This document shows positions 12,066-24,787 of a DNA stretch of 64,000 bases, in pieces. Source of the DNA: Montifringilla adamsi (lineage: Eukaryota; Chordata; Aves; Passeriformes; Passeridae); assembly GCA_017590115.1 (NCBI GenBank), contig JAGGNK010009114.1, forward strand, positions 16,209,433 to 16,273,432, read 5' to 3'. A program made the position numbers and the translations under genes. Under the pieces are notes generated by a model that was given only the letters and a program-made list of their open reading frames with translations, was not told the origin of the DNA and did not search any database. Position 1 is the stretch's first letter. Each line of letters opens with the position of its first letter.

Positions 12066-15000
12066 TTTAGTTGTCAGTGCTGTGATCTAGCTGGCTCAGA
12101 GACCTTGATATGGAATCATTTGCATCATCAGGTCTTGAACATGCAACTGCCAATGCAGAAAATTTGTCATTGGACCATATTAAGAGAAAATTCATGTATT
12201 ACTTTTGAATCCAAAGTTTTAATTCTTCATTTTGGTGATATTTCCCGTGACATCCCCTTATATATCAATGAGGGTTAAAAATGGCATGTGAAATTATATT
12301 TCAAAATTGCTCCAATTTTATTAAAGTCCACTGCTCTATAAATAGTCTTTTAAAACTTAAATATTTATTAAAGTCTTCAAAATAAGGAAATAAAAATACT
12401 TCAGAGAAAGAATTGTCTTTTCTTTATCAACCAGTGGCAAAGTAAAGCCCGTCCTTATCATTTTGGTAAGATGTTGCCTAAGCGTTGCCAAATAATTAAT
12501 AACTTTCCAGTAAATTTCCATATTTTTAACATTCAAACAGATTGTTATTTCAGAAAACAGTTAAGGATTGTCCATAAACTTTCTGCATTTTTATCTACAA
12601 TGTCTCACTGTTTACAATACCAGGCAATTACTGATAACAAAATATCCAGCAAATTTTCATACAGAAACTTTCATGTAGGTAGAGAATCCATTATAAGAAA
12701 TCTTTTTTTTTGCAAATGATTATACACATTACATATTAAAACTGCAACAAGATGTTCACCTTCAAAATAGATAAATTGGTTAAAAGTAATAAATAAATTC
12801 TGTGAAACATTTCTCTATGATGTCCTTAAATTTTAAAGCACTATTTATACAATAAATTAACTAAGCTTGATTCCTATTGTTCTTTGTTCAGATCTAAAAT
12901 GAAGGCTTTCCTCTGTGCAATAGGCTGAAAAGATATTTGGTGGCATGTTTTACAGGTCTGACAAGATACAGCACTATTTAATTCTTAGGGAAGAACCTGA
13001 TGTTCCTTCACACCAAATCTTAGTCACTTCCTTTCCCTTCTCTTTTTTGATAGAGATCATTGCTTTACCAGACAAGGATCATATAAAGAAGAGAACATAT
13101 AGTGCTGCTTTACTTTGCTTCTTTCACCAGGAATTCTGTGGCACTTCATGATTTTGTCAAGGGAAATACTGCAATATTGAAAAAAAATCTTATTCCTAGG
13201 CACTGTTCTTGTATCCTTTTTGTACTGAACCAAGTAAGTTGCACTGTGAGGAAGAGTGGCCTTGAGAGAGACGCAGGCCTGTGGGCGGCACAGGACCCTT
13301 GGATTCAAATTCACAATAACTGTAGGCAGTGAGAACCCTGACAAACCTCTCATGCCACACTTTCTTTTCAAATGTTTGTTATTTCACCTGTTGATATATT
13401 AAAATTCCAGTTTTACATTCCAAATCCAAGGCCTCATTAATCACTACCCAGAAATGTTGTAGAGGAAACAGAATCATTAACATCCACTGCACACCTGACT
13501 TCTTTTCTGTGCTCAGCTTCACCAGCCTGTTCCTCACAGCCTCTAGAAACTTTCATGCTTATTTGCTCTTTCTTCTTGCTTATGTGATCTGCTGTTCCAA
13601 ACTTGTCTGTCACTCCTTCAGCAGCTGCCCAGATCAATGTGAATGGAGACTAGAGTGAAATTTTCAATAATGTTAAGTCAGGCAAAATGGGGAGCGGCAA
13701 AAACAAGCCAGAAGAGGGATTCTTTTAAGTCTTGAAGTTTTGATCTGCTATGGCTTTCAACATCGAGGGTAGGGCTGGGAGCAATGTAAGATTTGTTATA
13801 CTGCCCAATATAAATGTCACATTAAAATGCCTGGCACAGACCATTAAAGGTTGAATCCAAGCCAAATAATTTCACAAAGAATCCTTTAGCTGACCTCCAG
13901 TGCTGCTTAGATTATTACTTTATCAAAGAAAATGTTTTGTTGCTTGGTTTGCTGAGACTCACATACTGTAGTCTGAAAAGTGTCTGAAGATGGCAAAAAA
14001 AATACATTTTACAGGCCTTCTTATTCTGAAGAGTATTCAAGATAGCAACTTCTGTTCACTTAAGTTTAATGGTGCTGGGAAGTGCAAGTTGATTTTGAAG
14101 TACAATTACATGTCACTCAGCTGCACACAAAGTGTGTAAAGGAGTGGGAAGCAGGGACCTTTTATTTATCCTACTATATAGCATTGAAGTAATAATGACA
14201 GAACTAGCCACTCTCCTTTTTAGTACAGGAGGTTCTCAGAGATATAAACCAAATGGTTTAGCAGAAATCATGTTTAATGTGATCATCTCTTTTTAATTTT
14301 TTTCCTTGGATTTACTGTGTGCAGAAGGGATGAGTAACCAGAAATAGACAACACCCTTTGAGGCATTTTGTTAATTTAACATTCAAAAATAGACCTCAGT
14401 CTGTCTTGCAATTATTTTGGGATGGAGTTCGTGTCACTAAAACTCTTCTTAGATTGTCCTGAGCTGTTTCTAAATGGCCACACAGCATTCTGTAAAAGAA
14501 ACCACTCCTATGGAATAAGAACTGCAAAAAACATATGAAATGGCACAATTTAACATTTTCTATCAATGTTTCTCACCCACTGCTTGGATAATTAGACTGT
14601 ACTTTTTCCTAAGGGAAGAAGAGAAGATATTTTGAGAAAAAGACTCTCAGCTAACCAATATTTTCTCTCCAGACTTCCCTTTACTGAGGATTATAAAGAT
14701 TGCAAAGGTTTGCAGTTTTTCTCTCCAAAAATGGATGACAACTGAAATTCCAGTTATGAGAACTTTATACTCTTACTGGGTAAGGGCACCATTAACAAAC
14801 AGATAGTAAATCTGCCATAAATCCATCTTTTTCTGTAGTACAATCTCTCCATTAAAACCACTTGATCATAAATATCTAGCTGTACTAAAGATCAGATTTA
14901 GAAGAACCAAAAAAAATGATCCACTAATGAGGATCCCTGACAGGTAAATGCAGTCATGACTTTGCTAGGTCAACCAGAAAGTTACTCAACTTAGAGAAAA

Positions 15001-16080
15001 CAGTAATTAGGTCCCTGTAGGAACCTGTGCAACCAAATTACTGGCAAAGTTGCACAGAAATAAGAGTTCAAAAATTCATTTAGTCTTCAGCAGGATGCTT
15101 TGCCTCACAACAGGTTTTCCCACAAAGCACACCATCTCCAAAGAGATGAAGACTGAGCAGTACAGAAGTGTTGTAAACTAATGGCAAAACTGGGCATAAG
15201 AAAAGGCAATACTACTCACACTCACATGGTGTTGCGCAGTTTGAGGGCTCATTGCTGGTTCTGGGGCTGATTACTCACTACATTACTGCAGGTTTATCTT
15301 CAAAATCCTGTTGGTGGAAAACTGAAGCAATGCAGAGGAGAATCTGGCTGGCAATGTTTACACAGATGGGGGAAAGTGAGAAGTACACTGCAGGACTGAT
15401 CAGAAAGAAAGCAGACATACAACAGTTCTAGAGATGTACTTCCAACTACTTGGCTATGCTACATCTTGTCAATGTCTTTTGGTCGTGTCAAAAGCTTAGA
15501 GGAATTTTGCTTCTTCCAACTTTCTTGTTTTTCCACTGCATTTAACACAAGCATGGTGATTTTCCATTTTGCAAACAAGAGCAAATTGATCAGTTTATTC
15601 TTTGAGAAGTGGGTGATGCTCAACACAACATTTGACTGACATCTGTGGTCAGTCCATAAACAACTGTGCCACAGTTTTCAGCAAGAAAGTCATCAATAAC
15701 AATTCTCTTTAAAGCACTGGACAAAATTTTGTATATTCTCAGACTGTTTCTATATTTCCTTCATATAGATCCTCAGTTTAGAAACAGCAGGGCTCTGCCC
15801 ACCCCAAAAGACTTTGATTTACACAGGTCAGAATTCTGGCTCATAGGGTTTTGATATGATCTATAATCTATTCTTCCTCTGTCCTCTTTATCCATCTGCT
15901 CACAAGTCCTTCCCCAGAATAATTAATAAAAATGTTGATGTTTCCTCTGCTTAAATGCCTACACCACAGTGAGGTGTAGTCAGTAACAGCTTAGTCTGGT
16001 TTGCCAAGTGGACTTTACATTAATTCTGGATTGAAAGAAAAGCAGTCAGCTTAAGAAGGTTACAATGGTTTTAATTTCCT

Positions 16081-16180
16081 CTACTCAGTCTCTTCTTTGA
16101 AGACCCGAATTTTAACTTCCATGATTTGTGTGAAGTCTGTGGAGTAACTTCTCTCATAATTGCGTGCCATTGTTTTCCTC
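16081..16180 (-). other. candidate last coding exon, partner of 16270-16421
   Basis: On the minus strand an acceptor-like CCTTTAG precedes 16180. If joined to the candidate exon at 16270-16421, whose end leaves two bases of a codon, the frame continues exactly: one base plus 32 sense codons, then TAG at 16083-16081. The tail peptide is hydrophilic and would follow the predicted membrane segment of the neighbouring exon; it contains MARNYERSYSTDFTQIMEVK. The implied intron (16181-16269) is 89 bases, short but possible in birds. No family is recognised. Phase agreement has a one-in-three chance of arising by accident. Confidence 0.18.
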
Positions 16181-16269
16181 CTAAAGGATTATGTGGCAAT
16201 CAGCATAAAGTGAAAAGACAATTTCCTTCTTGTGTTTTTCCTCTTTAAATAAAAACATCGTGCAAATAC

Positions 16270-16421
16270 CTGGTTGTAACAGAAACAAAAGGTAGGACAA
16301 ACACAACTGAGATACAGCCCAGCATCACCCCTGTAAATGTCGCATTATTTCCCCAGTTAACCTTAAGTACAAAGCCATCTTTTAAGTGCTCTACAGAGTA
16401 GTAATTTGGCAAGTCACATCT
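16270..16421 (-). other. candidate exon encoding a possible membrane segment
   Basis: On the minus strand CTGTAG precedes 16421 and CAG/GTATTT follows at 16270. The 152 bases are open for 50 codons plus two bases. The translation starts near CDLPNYYSVEHLKDGFVLKV, has a possible N-glycosylation site (NAT), then a hydrophobic run of about 20 residues (GVMLGCISVVFVLPFVSV) ending in TTR. This would suit a single-pass membrane protein whose short tail is encoded at 16081-16180. The layout is plausible, but T-rich sequence often yields hydrophobic runs by chance and I cannot name a homologue. Confidence 0.2.
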
Positions 16422-18079
16422 CTACAGACACTGAATTCTGTGTGCTAGGACTTATTGAGTACACTTATATAAGTCAAAGTCAGGGTAACTTTTAGGGAAT
16501 GTATTTTACATGTGAAAAGTCAATGTTGTTTTGTTTTCATTTTTTGACGTATTGAACTTCCAAGAGCAGACACATCAGACTACGTTTTTAAAAGCGCTTT
16601 TAATTGAATCAAGGCAGGAAAGGATTATATTTCTCCACAAAATGTTAAACAAAGTAAACTTTTTTTTTTCATTAAAACCAAGTATTCTTGCAATAAGTGT
16701 TGTCTTGCATAACTGAAGTTTGGATGCTTCTGACATTTGACATTCTGGGGAAGTTGTTTTGTCCACCATTCTCTCTTAAGATAGGTTCTGGTTCTCATTT
16801 CCAGTAAACTGCAAGATGAGGGCTTTGCAATTTTATAGTTCTGTTTTGCTGAATGTTAGAATGATTAAGCAGCAGTAAGTGGAAAAAGAGTAGAGCACAA
16901 ATCAGGGTTTTAACAGGCTACAGTATGGATGAATAACATCCTTACAATGAATATCTCAGTTTATATAAGTCCACCCACGCAAATGTTTTTAAATAATACA
17001 GTCATGACCAAAACCTCTGAGATTAAAGATCCTGTTATGAAAATGAAAAATTTAGCAGTTGAAGGAGAAGATATAATCATCAGAAGTCTGAGGTAATTTT
17101 CAAGTTGTCAATAGATGAATCAAAACCTTTCTTATATTTATTTTGTTATGGAAAGTTATATTTACAAGGCACTAATGAGGACTAGAAATTCAGTCCAAAT
17201 TAAAACTGGTCTTAGTAATAGAAGTAATTTGACTCCAGAAGCTGGAATCTAAATATAAATACCTGTTCAAACTTCTGCTACAAATCTGATGATATCTGGC
17301 AACAACAAATGCAGTGACACATGGGATATGGCAAATTGGAAGCAAGTGGAATGTCTGGGGTTACAAAGACACTTGCACGATAAGAGCTAGTCAGAGCTAC
17401 TTGAAAGATAAATGTAAAAAAAATGAGAGGAGTGAGTTTTAGAGGTAAATCCCTTTAGTTTTTCTTTCTATCCTGCAAAATGTATTCAGATGTTTCTCTG
17501 GATTTTGATAGCAGATGTAGAAAGAGGAATAGAAGTGTTTTTTATATTCTTTGCTACAGATAATCAGAAGGTTTTTATGTAGATATTCTGATGTTCTTGA
17601 AAGCACTTTCAGTATATCTTTAGAATTTCAAAGGAAAAGCATACATATGCACATTCAAGCACATAAAATGCATTTAATTTTTTTGTTTGTTTTGCTGATG
17701 TAAGTTGGGAAAAATACTTTCTTCTGTGTTTCAAGTTTGGATAGCTAATAAAATGCCCAACTTGGATTTTATGAAGCTTTCAAAAAAAAAAAAATACACC
17801 ACCTTAGGGTAAAAAACAAGTGTGAGAAACCTCAGCCTAGGGGGCCATTATTTTCGTTTTATGTCCTTGAAAGCAGCCTCGTGTTTCTTCAACCATAACA
17901 ATAGTGATATTGCCACAGTGTGTTATGACTGCCAGCAGGAGGAAGGCAGTGACTGTCTGTAATGAAGACGATTTTATCATGAAGTTGGAGAGTAATTCCT
18001 GGATAGCTAAGAGTGAAAACTAATTTGATTGGCTCAGTACAGAAGTGGTTTTATTTTAAAACAAAAATCAGGATTGGAA

Positions 18080-18147
18080 AAACAACAACAATAACAACAA
18101 AAACAAAACAACAACAAAAAAACCAAAACAGCAACAAAAAACCCAAC
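18080..18147 (+). repeat. CAA/CAAAA-rich simple repeat
   Basis: Imperfect array of CAA, CAAAA and related units, strongly A/C-biased with almost no G or T. It gives a spurious run of hydrophobic codons on the other strand. Confidence 0.85.
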
Positions 18148-18390
18148 AGGTAGAAATGTCAATGTGCAATACATATAATTTGCCATTCTCCTGAGCTTCC
18201 TGTCCACTTTTCACTCTTCCTGTAATACATATAAAACTCATTTGCTTATTTATGTGCCTTATTAATTGTAATTTAAGCATATATTTTTGATAGGACAAAT
18301 GTACCATCTCCTTATACATTTCAAGAGGATATGAATCCAAGTCAACACTGGAACAATAAATTTCTAATAGGCCTTGAGTTCAAGGAAACT

Positions 18391-18446
18391 AACTCAACCA
18401 ACTCACAAAGTTACTAAGGCTGCTTTCAAATTTAGTTGGTTGAGTT
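18391..18446. repeat. inverted repeat, 13-bp perfect stem
   Basis: AACTCAACCAACT (18391-18403) is followed 30 bases later by its exact reverse complement AGTTGGTTGAGTT (18434-18446). Inside the loop AAAG and CTTT can pair to extend the structure after an internal bulge. The fold is about 56 bases, close to a small pre-microRNA or a short terminal-inverted-repeat relic, but the arms do not match a mature microRNA I recognise and I see no target-site duplication. Confidence 0.5.
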
Positions 18447-19764
18447 GATTGTACTATGTTTCATTATGAACCTAAGCACCTCACATAAATGAATTAATTT
18501 ATCCACACCTATATCCCCCATATAAGTCTACAACAGGCATTTTTATTTTCCTTGTAGCAATAGCAAAGTGATACAAAGGGATCAGACTGGCTCAGCATAG
18601 GAACTCCAACTGTATGGACATCAGTTAAATCTTCAGTAGAGTCAGTCCTCTGAACAGAAACATTTCGTGATACACACAGGAAATTGCATTATGTTTTTTC
18701 ACTCTCTTATATAGGGAATGCAGTCTTTTTGCAGGACTATTCTTTCACCCAATTCAATGAACTAAGAATGTCCACATTAATTCTTTTTTAAAATTTGTAG
18801 CGTAAATATACAGGAATCTTGGTATAAGTATCATATCAAAGATTTAAGGTAAATGGATTTTAATGGGAGACATTTTTTATCGTGGCTAATATTCAGTCTT
18901 TACAACTCACAAGTTTTTCTTTTGAAAAAATTGTTTCCATTTCAATTTAACCTGAAGTTCATGAGCAAATATCTAAAGTACTTCAGTTAACTTAAAAGAT
19001 TGAAATACTCTATATTAAAAATGAAGTATAAAGTAAGAGGCATTTGTAACTAAAATGGCACATAACATATTGATTCTCTACACAGGACTGATGAAAAAAA
19101 TGGATTGTCTTTATGCATCTGTTTTTCTTTTTTTCTTGTCAGCCACCTTCCAAAGTAGTATTCAGGTCTAACTGATAGATCCTCAGATCACACAAATGTG
19201 GATTATAATGCCCTTCTACCTAAGGAACATGTAATAGAGTATCACCAGCAAAGCTTGGATTTTAAACATGGCAAAATTTTACTTTGAATTTATGCCCTGC
19301 ATATATAGAGAGATTTCTTGGATAAAGTTATGGAATCTCATAAGAATTTAACTTTTTTAATTACTTTAGATTTTAAGCTACATATTTATATGGTTCCTGA
19401 TTCTTTTAACAGAACAAGAACCAAATGATTTTTGGCCCCCAAGGATCATGAAAACTCCTTCACTGTAACAATAAATTCTCTATAGATTCTTTAAAGCTAC
19501 ACTGTTAGTTTTAAATGGAGTTGGGTTTTTTTAGCAGCTGAATGTGTTTTAATTTTTTAAATGTGATAGATACTTTAATTTCCTGTCTCTTTTTAATTTA
19601 AATTTAATTAAAATCTGGCCTCACTGACTTTTACTTTCAGGTCCTGAGTTGTCTCTGTGTTTACCCTCCAAGTGTTTCCAGTACTTTGAGCACATTAGGA
19701 ATATTAAGCAGTTAATCAAGTGTAAAAAACATTAATTTGCTCTGTAGCATCTTTCATCAATATC

Positions 19765-19780
19765 TTTTTTTTTTTTTTTT
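19765..19780 (+). repeat. poly-T run (16 T)
   Basis: Uninterrupted T16. No retroelement body is recognisable on either side. Confidence 0.85.
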
Positions 19781-19984
19781 AATCAGAGAACTATCTAACA
19801 ACTAAGCCCACAGATTTCAAAGCAAGCATTTCATCAACAGGCACTGATATTTTGCTGCACCAAGGATGGTGAAATAAATCTCTGCTGATGTGAGTGAATG
19901 GTACAGGAACCATCCCAGCTGCAGTGTAATCACCAAGACTGCACCATACAGTTTTTAAATAATCTAAATAACCCCAGTCAAATG

Positions 19985-19998
19985 CATATATATATATA

Positions 19999-20036
<38 letters not shown>

Positions 20037-20041
20037 GTGTT
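19985..20041 (+). repeat. compound (TA)n-(GT)n microsatellite
   Basis: About eight TA units pass directly into some twenty GT units with a single C interruption near the end. Alternating purine-pyrimidine DNA of this length is prone to Z-DNA formation and to length polymorphism. Confidence 0.95.
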
Positions 20042-20166
20042 TAGAACAATCTGATTCCTTGAAGCATGCCACAAGCTCCATCACTCTCTGGGTAATTTTC
20101 TCTGGTTTCTGAAGCTTGTGTCAGAACTGCCATGTGTTCTATTTTTGCCAGTGAACCAAGGCTTAC

Positions 20167-20211
20167 CCTTTCATGGGCTAAGTAACTAGAATTTGGCCAA
20201 CTCAATGGCAA
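20167..20211 (-). other. candidate internal exon (45 nt), very weak
   Basis: Minus-strand acceptor-like TTTTCACCTTTAG stops at 20212 and AGG/GTAAGC follows at 20167. The 45 bases are open only in phase 0 (LPLSWPNSSYLAHER). An interval this short is commonly open by chance, and no homologue is recognised. Confidence 0.1.
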
Positions 20212-21733
20212 CTAAAGGTGAAAACCATTTTACATGGTGGATCTGGCCTAACATTCTAGCACAAACAACAAAGATACTGATAGAGGTAGACACTTTTCAA
20301 AGTGTCTTTTCACTTTTCAAAGAACTAACTGTATTGAGATCTTCATTTTTATTGCAGACATTGCTGCTATTGGCCCAAAATATACAGCATGTGGTCCAGA
20401 AACAGCCAACTGTAGGTCTGGAATATCCATTACTCCTGGATCTGCCTTATGTCAGTAATTCCTGGTATAAGGCTGCTTTGCCCTCAGGTACCAGCAATGA
20501 TAACCAGCTCTAGCTAATGGGAGTTAATGGAACTTTGCATTGGAATTCATTTTGAATTCTACTGTGATCCTTCATTTGTGCAGAAACTCTGTTTTACAAG
20601 CTGCAGTGAAGTTATGCTTTTTGAAATCACCAATCTAGGCATATAAAACTTTGTGCAAAAGTTATAAAACCAATGCAACAATTGTTTAGATTACGAATAG
20701 GAAGCCTCATTCATTATGCAGTGATTCCTTTCCCTACAATTAAAAACACCAAAAATTCTCTTCTAAATTTCCCCATATTCTATGCAAATACATGTGTTTT
20801 AAGCCCTCTTTTTATCAAAAATCTTCAATCTGGGGCAAAGAGGAAACACAAATGCCACACAAACTATACAAGTTTCTGGGGAACTATAAGCAGATTGTGA
20901 ATTAACCCAAGTATAGGATCCTGTCACTGGAACTGAAATTTGAGTTCATCAATCTATTTGTATTGAAGTCCTTTGTCCCTTTGTGAACAACTCTACAAGC
21001 TTCTTCCAGTTCAGTGATAAACACAAAATACTTCCAGAACTTTTTGGAAATGGTTTCTGATCTTGTAACTAAATGTAAATGCTTCTTGTCTTTTCTGGGA
21101 AAACTTATATAATTGACTGAAATTGTATTTTTCTGATGAAATTATGCAAAAATCTTTTTTGTTCTCCTCTATCTTGGAGACCTGGGACAAAATCCAGATG
21201 GAAAATTCCCATGGGAAAGCTTATGTTTACTAGTAGATTTCAGGAAAGAATTTATTGAGAAATTCAGTCTATGTCAAGATAAATATTTAGAAGTAGCACT
21301 CCACTATGAAATTCTGATAAGCAAGTTGTTTTGTTAAGTTTCATTGGATAGCTATTCATAGGTGAATTCAGAGTGACTGCATTGATAATACAGATAATTG
21401 TTTTTTCTTTGTGTAACTTTAAAATACAGTATCTCCTATGAGCAAACACTAACACACAGCTTTAAATTTTGCTTTTGAAAGTAGAAAATATTAGCCTTGA
21501 TCCCCATAGGAAGTTATGATGCAGTAAATGAGCCTTGCAGTGCACAAAGTGATTTTGAAAGCCCATGGATCTTACTGCTTCAAGGTGAAGTAATCCTCCT
21601 GCAGCCCCATCTCAAGGACAAGTGAGCACCCTGAGAACCAGCTGATGAATCACACAACTGTCCACTTTGTTGGTCTAAGGCACACTGGCTGGCCTTAAAG
21701 CACTGGGCTGGAAATTGCAGAGGAGCAGCTTAC

Positions 21734-21908
21734 CTGACTGCAGAAGCAGTAGGTTGAACAGTGGAGCAATGTCAGTAGGTCTGCCAATTTAAATTGTCCT
21801 TCATGAATCAGAACCTGAGGAGTTTGTGTGTGGAGGAAGAGAGGACACTGACACGCTGGAAAGCCCTGCCTGCACACACTGCCCTTGGGCACCTCCATGC
21901 AGAAAGCC
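21734..21908 (-). other. candidate internal exon with strong splice borders
   Basis: On the minus strand a long, almost pure pyrimidine tract (TTTTCCTACCTTCCCCCTAAG) lies directly before 21908, and CAG/GTAAGC follows at 21734. These are among the best-matching acceptor and donor in the window. The 175-base interval is GC-richer than its flanks and is open in one frame through a cysteine-rich peptide (includes MEVPKGSVCRQGFPACQCPL) ending in phase 0; the other frames close. I do not recognise a domain. It could be a coding exon, an exon of a long non-coding RNA, or an unused pair of sites. Confidence 0.22.
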
Positions 21909-22699
21909 CTTAGGGGGAAGGTAGGAAAACAAAACAAAATAAACTACAAGCAAAAAAAAAAAAAAATCAACTGTTTCCAGACTTTCTTGTTTTTGCTCAT
22001 GGAATAAAGCAAGCTGGAAGGGAGCTCTGGAACTGCTCTGCTCCAATGGCCTGTTCAAAGAAGAGCTAACAAAAATTAAGATTGGTTGTATAGGTTTTTC
22101 TTGAGAACTATCAGAGTTTTCAAAGAATGGAAATTCCACACTTCCCTGGACCTTTTTTCCATGATTGACCATCCTCTTAGTGATTTGTTTTTCCTGTTAA
22201 CAAATAAGGATTTACTCTCCTTTGCCTCTTGCACATTTATTTTGCCCCTCCAAAGGTCGGTCTCTGTCTTGTCTGCCTTTCGACAGAGAAAAACTGAAGG
22301 TAGATTCCCCCCACTTTCCGCCCTATAAAGCATCCCTTAAAGCATCTTAGTGCCATTATGATCCCACCCCACTCAAAATCATGGTTTTTAAACCTAGTGA
22401 GATCTGACACATGAAATGTTTCTAAGTAGCTGAGATTGTGCATTATTCCAAAAGTGCTTTGTCAAGGTGCGTACTTGAAAGTAGAAAAAAGATTTAAATT
22501 TTTCAAGTTCATAATTTATGCCCTCTGTCTAATACTGTTTACTGGAATACTCTTGTTCAGCATCATCTTTTTAACTGAAAAATTACACTACTCGAGGAAA
22601 CATTCTCACTGCAGTATATGAAACACAAAAGAAACACTGAAAAGAACAGCTGTATTATTTGTATGTACGAATAGAAAAATTCTGGAAAGTTACATCAAG

Positions 22700-22726
22700 C
22701 CACACACACACCCACACCCACACCCC
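22700..22726 (+). repeat. CA / CCCACA simple repeat
   Basis: Short CA run grading into two CCCACA units and CACCCC, followed by an A-rich stretch. Confidence 0.85.
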
Positions 22727-24383
22727 AAAAATAAAAAATAAAAAAAGTCTGACAGAGAAAATTGGGATTTTAAGAGTATGTCTTACTGTCTGGTGTTCTA
22801 AATTTGGGGATTAGATAAATATCCTCTTTGCACTCACTTCTGTTCTCCAGCAACAGAGCATAAAACAGTGCCTTGAACATGAGCTATTAAAAAGAACAGT
22901 TTATGTTCTTTGGCTTTTAAGCAGAATGTTGCTGTATTTAAAAAAAATCATAAGGTCCTTTACCATCACACAAAACAGATCAGTTTTCCCTGTCTATAGG
23001 GATGCCCAGTCTGAATAAAAGCCTCTAATGGAGGCTAACATTCCTTGAATTACTGTGAAAGCAACACTTCTCTGTTGTACTCTTTCAAGTGTTGATACTG
23101 ATGAAAATACTTGTGAAGCTGCCAAGCTAATTTCATGACAGATAAGTCAGGAGCAGTACACAAGAACCTGATTTTGGGCATAAATATAGTGTCTAGCAAC
23201 ACATTTGGGAAAAAAAAAAAACAAACCAGCCTTGAAAAGAAATAATCAAAAGATCCTCCAACAATGCCAACATGAAGATTTCAGTGCCAGGTATTTATCA
23301 CTAGGATTATAACAAGTTTACTAATCTCAGTAAATTGGAACAAGAGATACATTAATTCTGTTCATTAGGTACCTCCTGCTGTTATGGTTTGATTATTATT
23401 CATAGTACTTGGACACTTCACTTAGGATTGGGTTATTAAGAATTCTAAGTACTGCATATAAGCACAATAAAAGTCCAGCTCCAGCTCTGCTTTACAACCT
23501 TACAGCAAAAAGGATTTAATTTGCAGTTTGGGAATAGGTAAAGGATGAGGTTATGCAACTTGCGCCTTCACCAAGGACTGAATAAAGACATTCTTTATCA
23601 GCACAGGCCTGTACCTTAATGCACTCATACCTAATCTTCCCTGTGGGCTTCTCCCACTGCAGTGCTATTTCCTCTTGCTTCTGCTTGTTTATAAACATCC
23701 AGCTAATTCGTGCCAGCAGCAGCAGCCATCACACTCTGGAATGTCAACAAACACTGACAGATTTGCACTGCTGTCTGTACCAAGGGTTCCCACACCACCC
23801 CAGAAATTTCCTCTTCTCAAAGAAGGTCTAGATTACTCTGTGGTAGCTCAAGGGTTACAATATAATTCCATTTTTGGTAGGAAAGACCCAGCTGGAAACC
23901 TCAGCATTTACAATTGGCACAACAGTGCTATTTTCTCCTTTAGCAAGTGTCCAGTATAAAACAGTGTTGGGTTTTATATTCCTTCAAGAACACTACAAAA
24001 TATTTAAGGTCCATAAAGACCAGGTTTAAATGCCCCAATTAAAATGCTGCTTCTCAGAGAACATGTAACAGGACTGTACAAAAAATGTCCAGGGTAGATC
24101 AGCACCTCAGAGGCCTATATCAGCCAGAGCTGGATCTATGTAGCATGAACTCTTAGAACACACTGTAAATCAAACTTGAATAAAATACTGAAGTTGAGAA
24201 GACTAATCATAACTGGATTAACTGCATTGATAGGTTCCTCCTCATCATCACCATAAATATGAAACTTATCTGATTTTGGATTAAACAGGCCTCAGTGCGA
24301 ATTCTGAATGTCTTTGTGAATTATTTCTTTCTCACCATTCTTACTGCTAGAAAAGTGATTCTCTCAGAGGGCAGAAATTAAAG

Positions 24384-24409
24384 CCAAACAAACAAACCAA
24401 CAAACAAAG
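24384..24409 (+). repeat. CAAA simple repeat
   Basis: Imperfect CAAA/CCAA units, about six copies. Confidence 0.75.
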
Positions 24410-24736
24410 CCCAGACTACCCAAGACTGAATAAAATTGCTTTATAAGTCTGCTAAAAGGATATTCAAGGATTTGTTAATAGGCTAGAACTGTGGAGGAGT
24501 GCTGGCCAGTTATCCTACAGTGCACTGAGATTTTCTTTATGCTTTTTACACAGAAAGCCTGAGCTTTGGCAACAGTGCCTTTATGAGTCTGTCCTGCCCT
24601 TGGAACCAGCCCACAGGCCTCTGTCCCCATTTGTTTTAGCAGTGTAAATCCAAATTAGATTAATGCAAGAGATTAGTCACGTGGAGAATTTTGAGGTTGA
24701 GAAAATTATTTCCCCCACTTACAATCTTTCTTGGAC

Positions 24737-24787
24737 CATTTTTAGTTTATTTTTTATTTTTCATTTATTTTTTATTAATAAATATAT
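24737..24787 (+). repeat. TTTAT-type AT-rich simple repeat
   Basis: Imperfect TTTAT/TTTTTATT units passing into ATAAATATATA. Low-complexity sequence. Confidence 0.7.

Larger units (their letters stand above)
8816..16080. other. non-coding stretch, no recognised gene
   Basis: AT-rich sequence with only short, unrecognised open frames. It contains the minus-strand candidate exon at 9626-9679 and a locally GC-richer patch at about 11700-12065 in which both strands carry 60-90-codon frames. A 21-base interval bounded by splice-like sites lies near 13971-13992 on the minus strand and is too short to judge. I see no repeat family that I can name. Confidence 0.6.

Noticed and set aside
13971..13992. 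21-base interval between a good acceptor and a GTGAGT donor, minus strand
   Set aside because: A seven-codon microexon cannot be supported from motifs alone; random matches of this kind are expected.
20193..20513. 106-codon plus-strand frame considered as a retroelement relic
   Set aside because: No conserved polymerase, protease or envelope motif could be seen and no LTR or CR1 sequence adjoins it.
21801..22172. 123-codon minus-strand frame
   Set aside because: Passes through an A15 homopolymer read as phenylalanines; only the separate splice-bounded interval at 21734-21908 was kept, in another frame.
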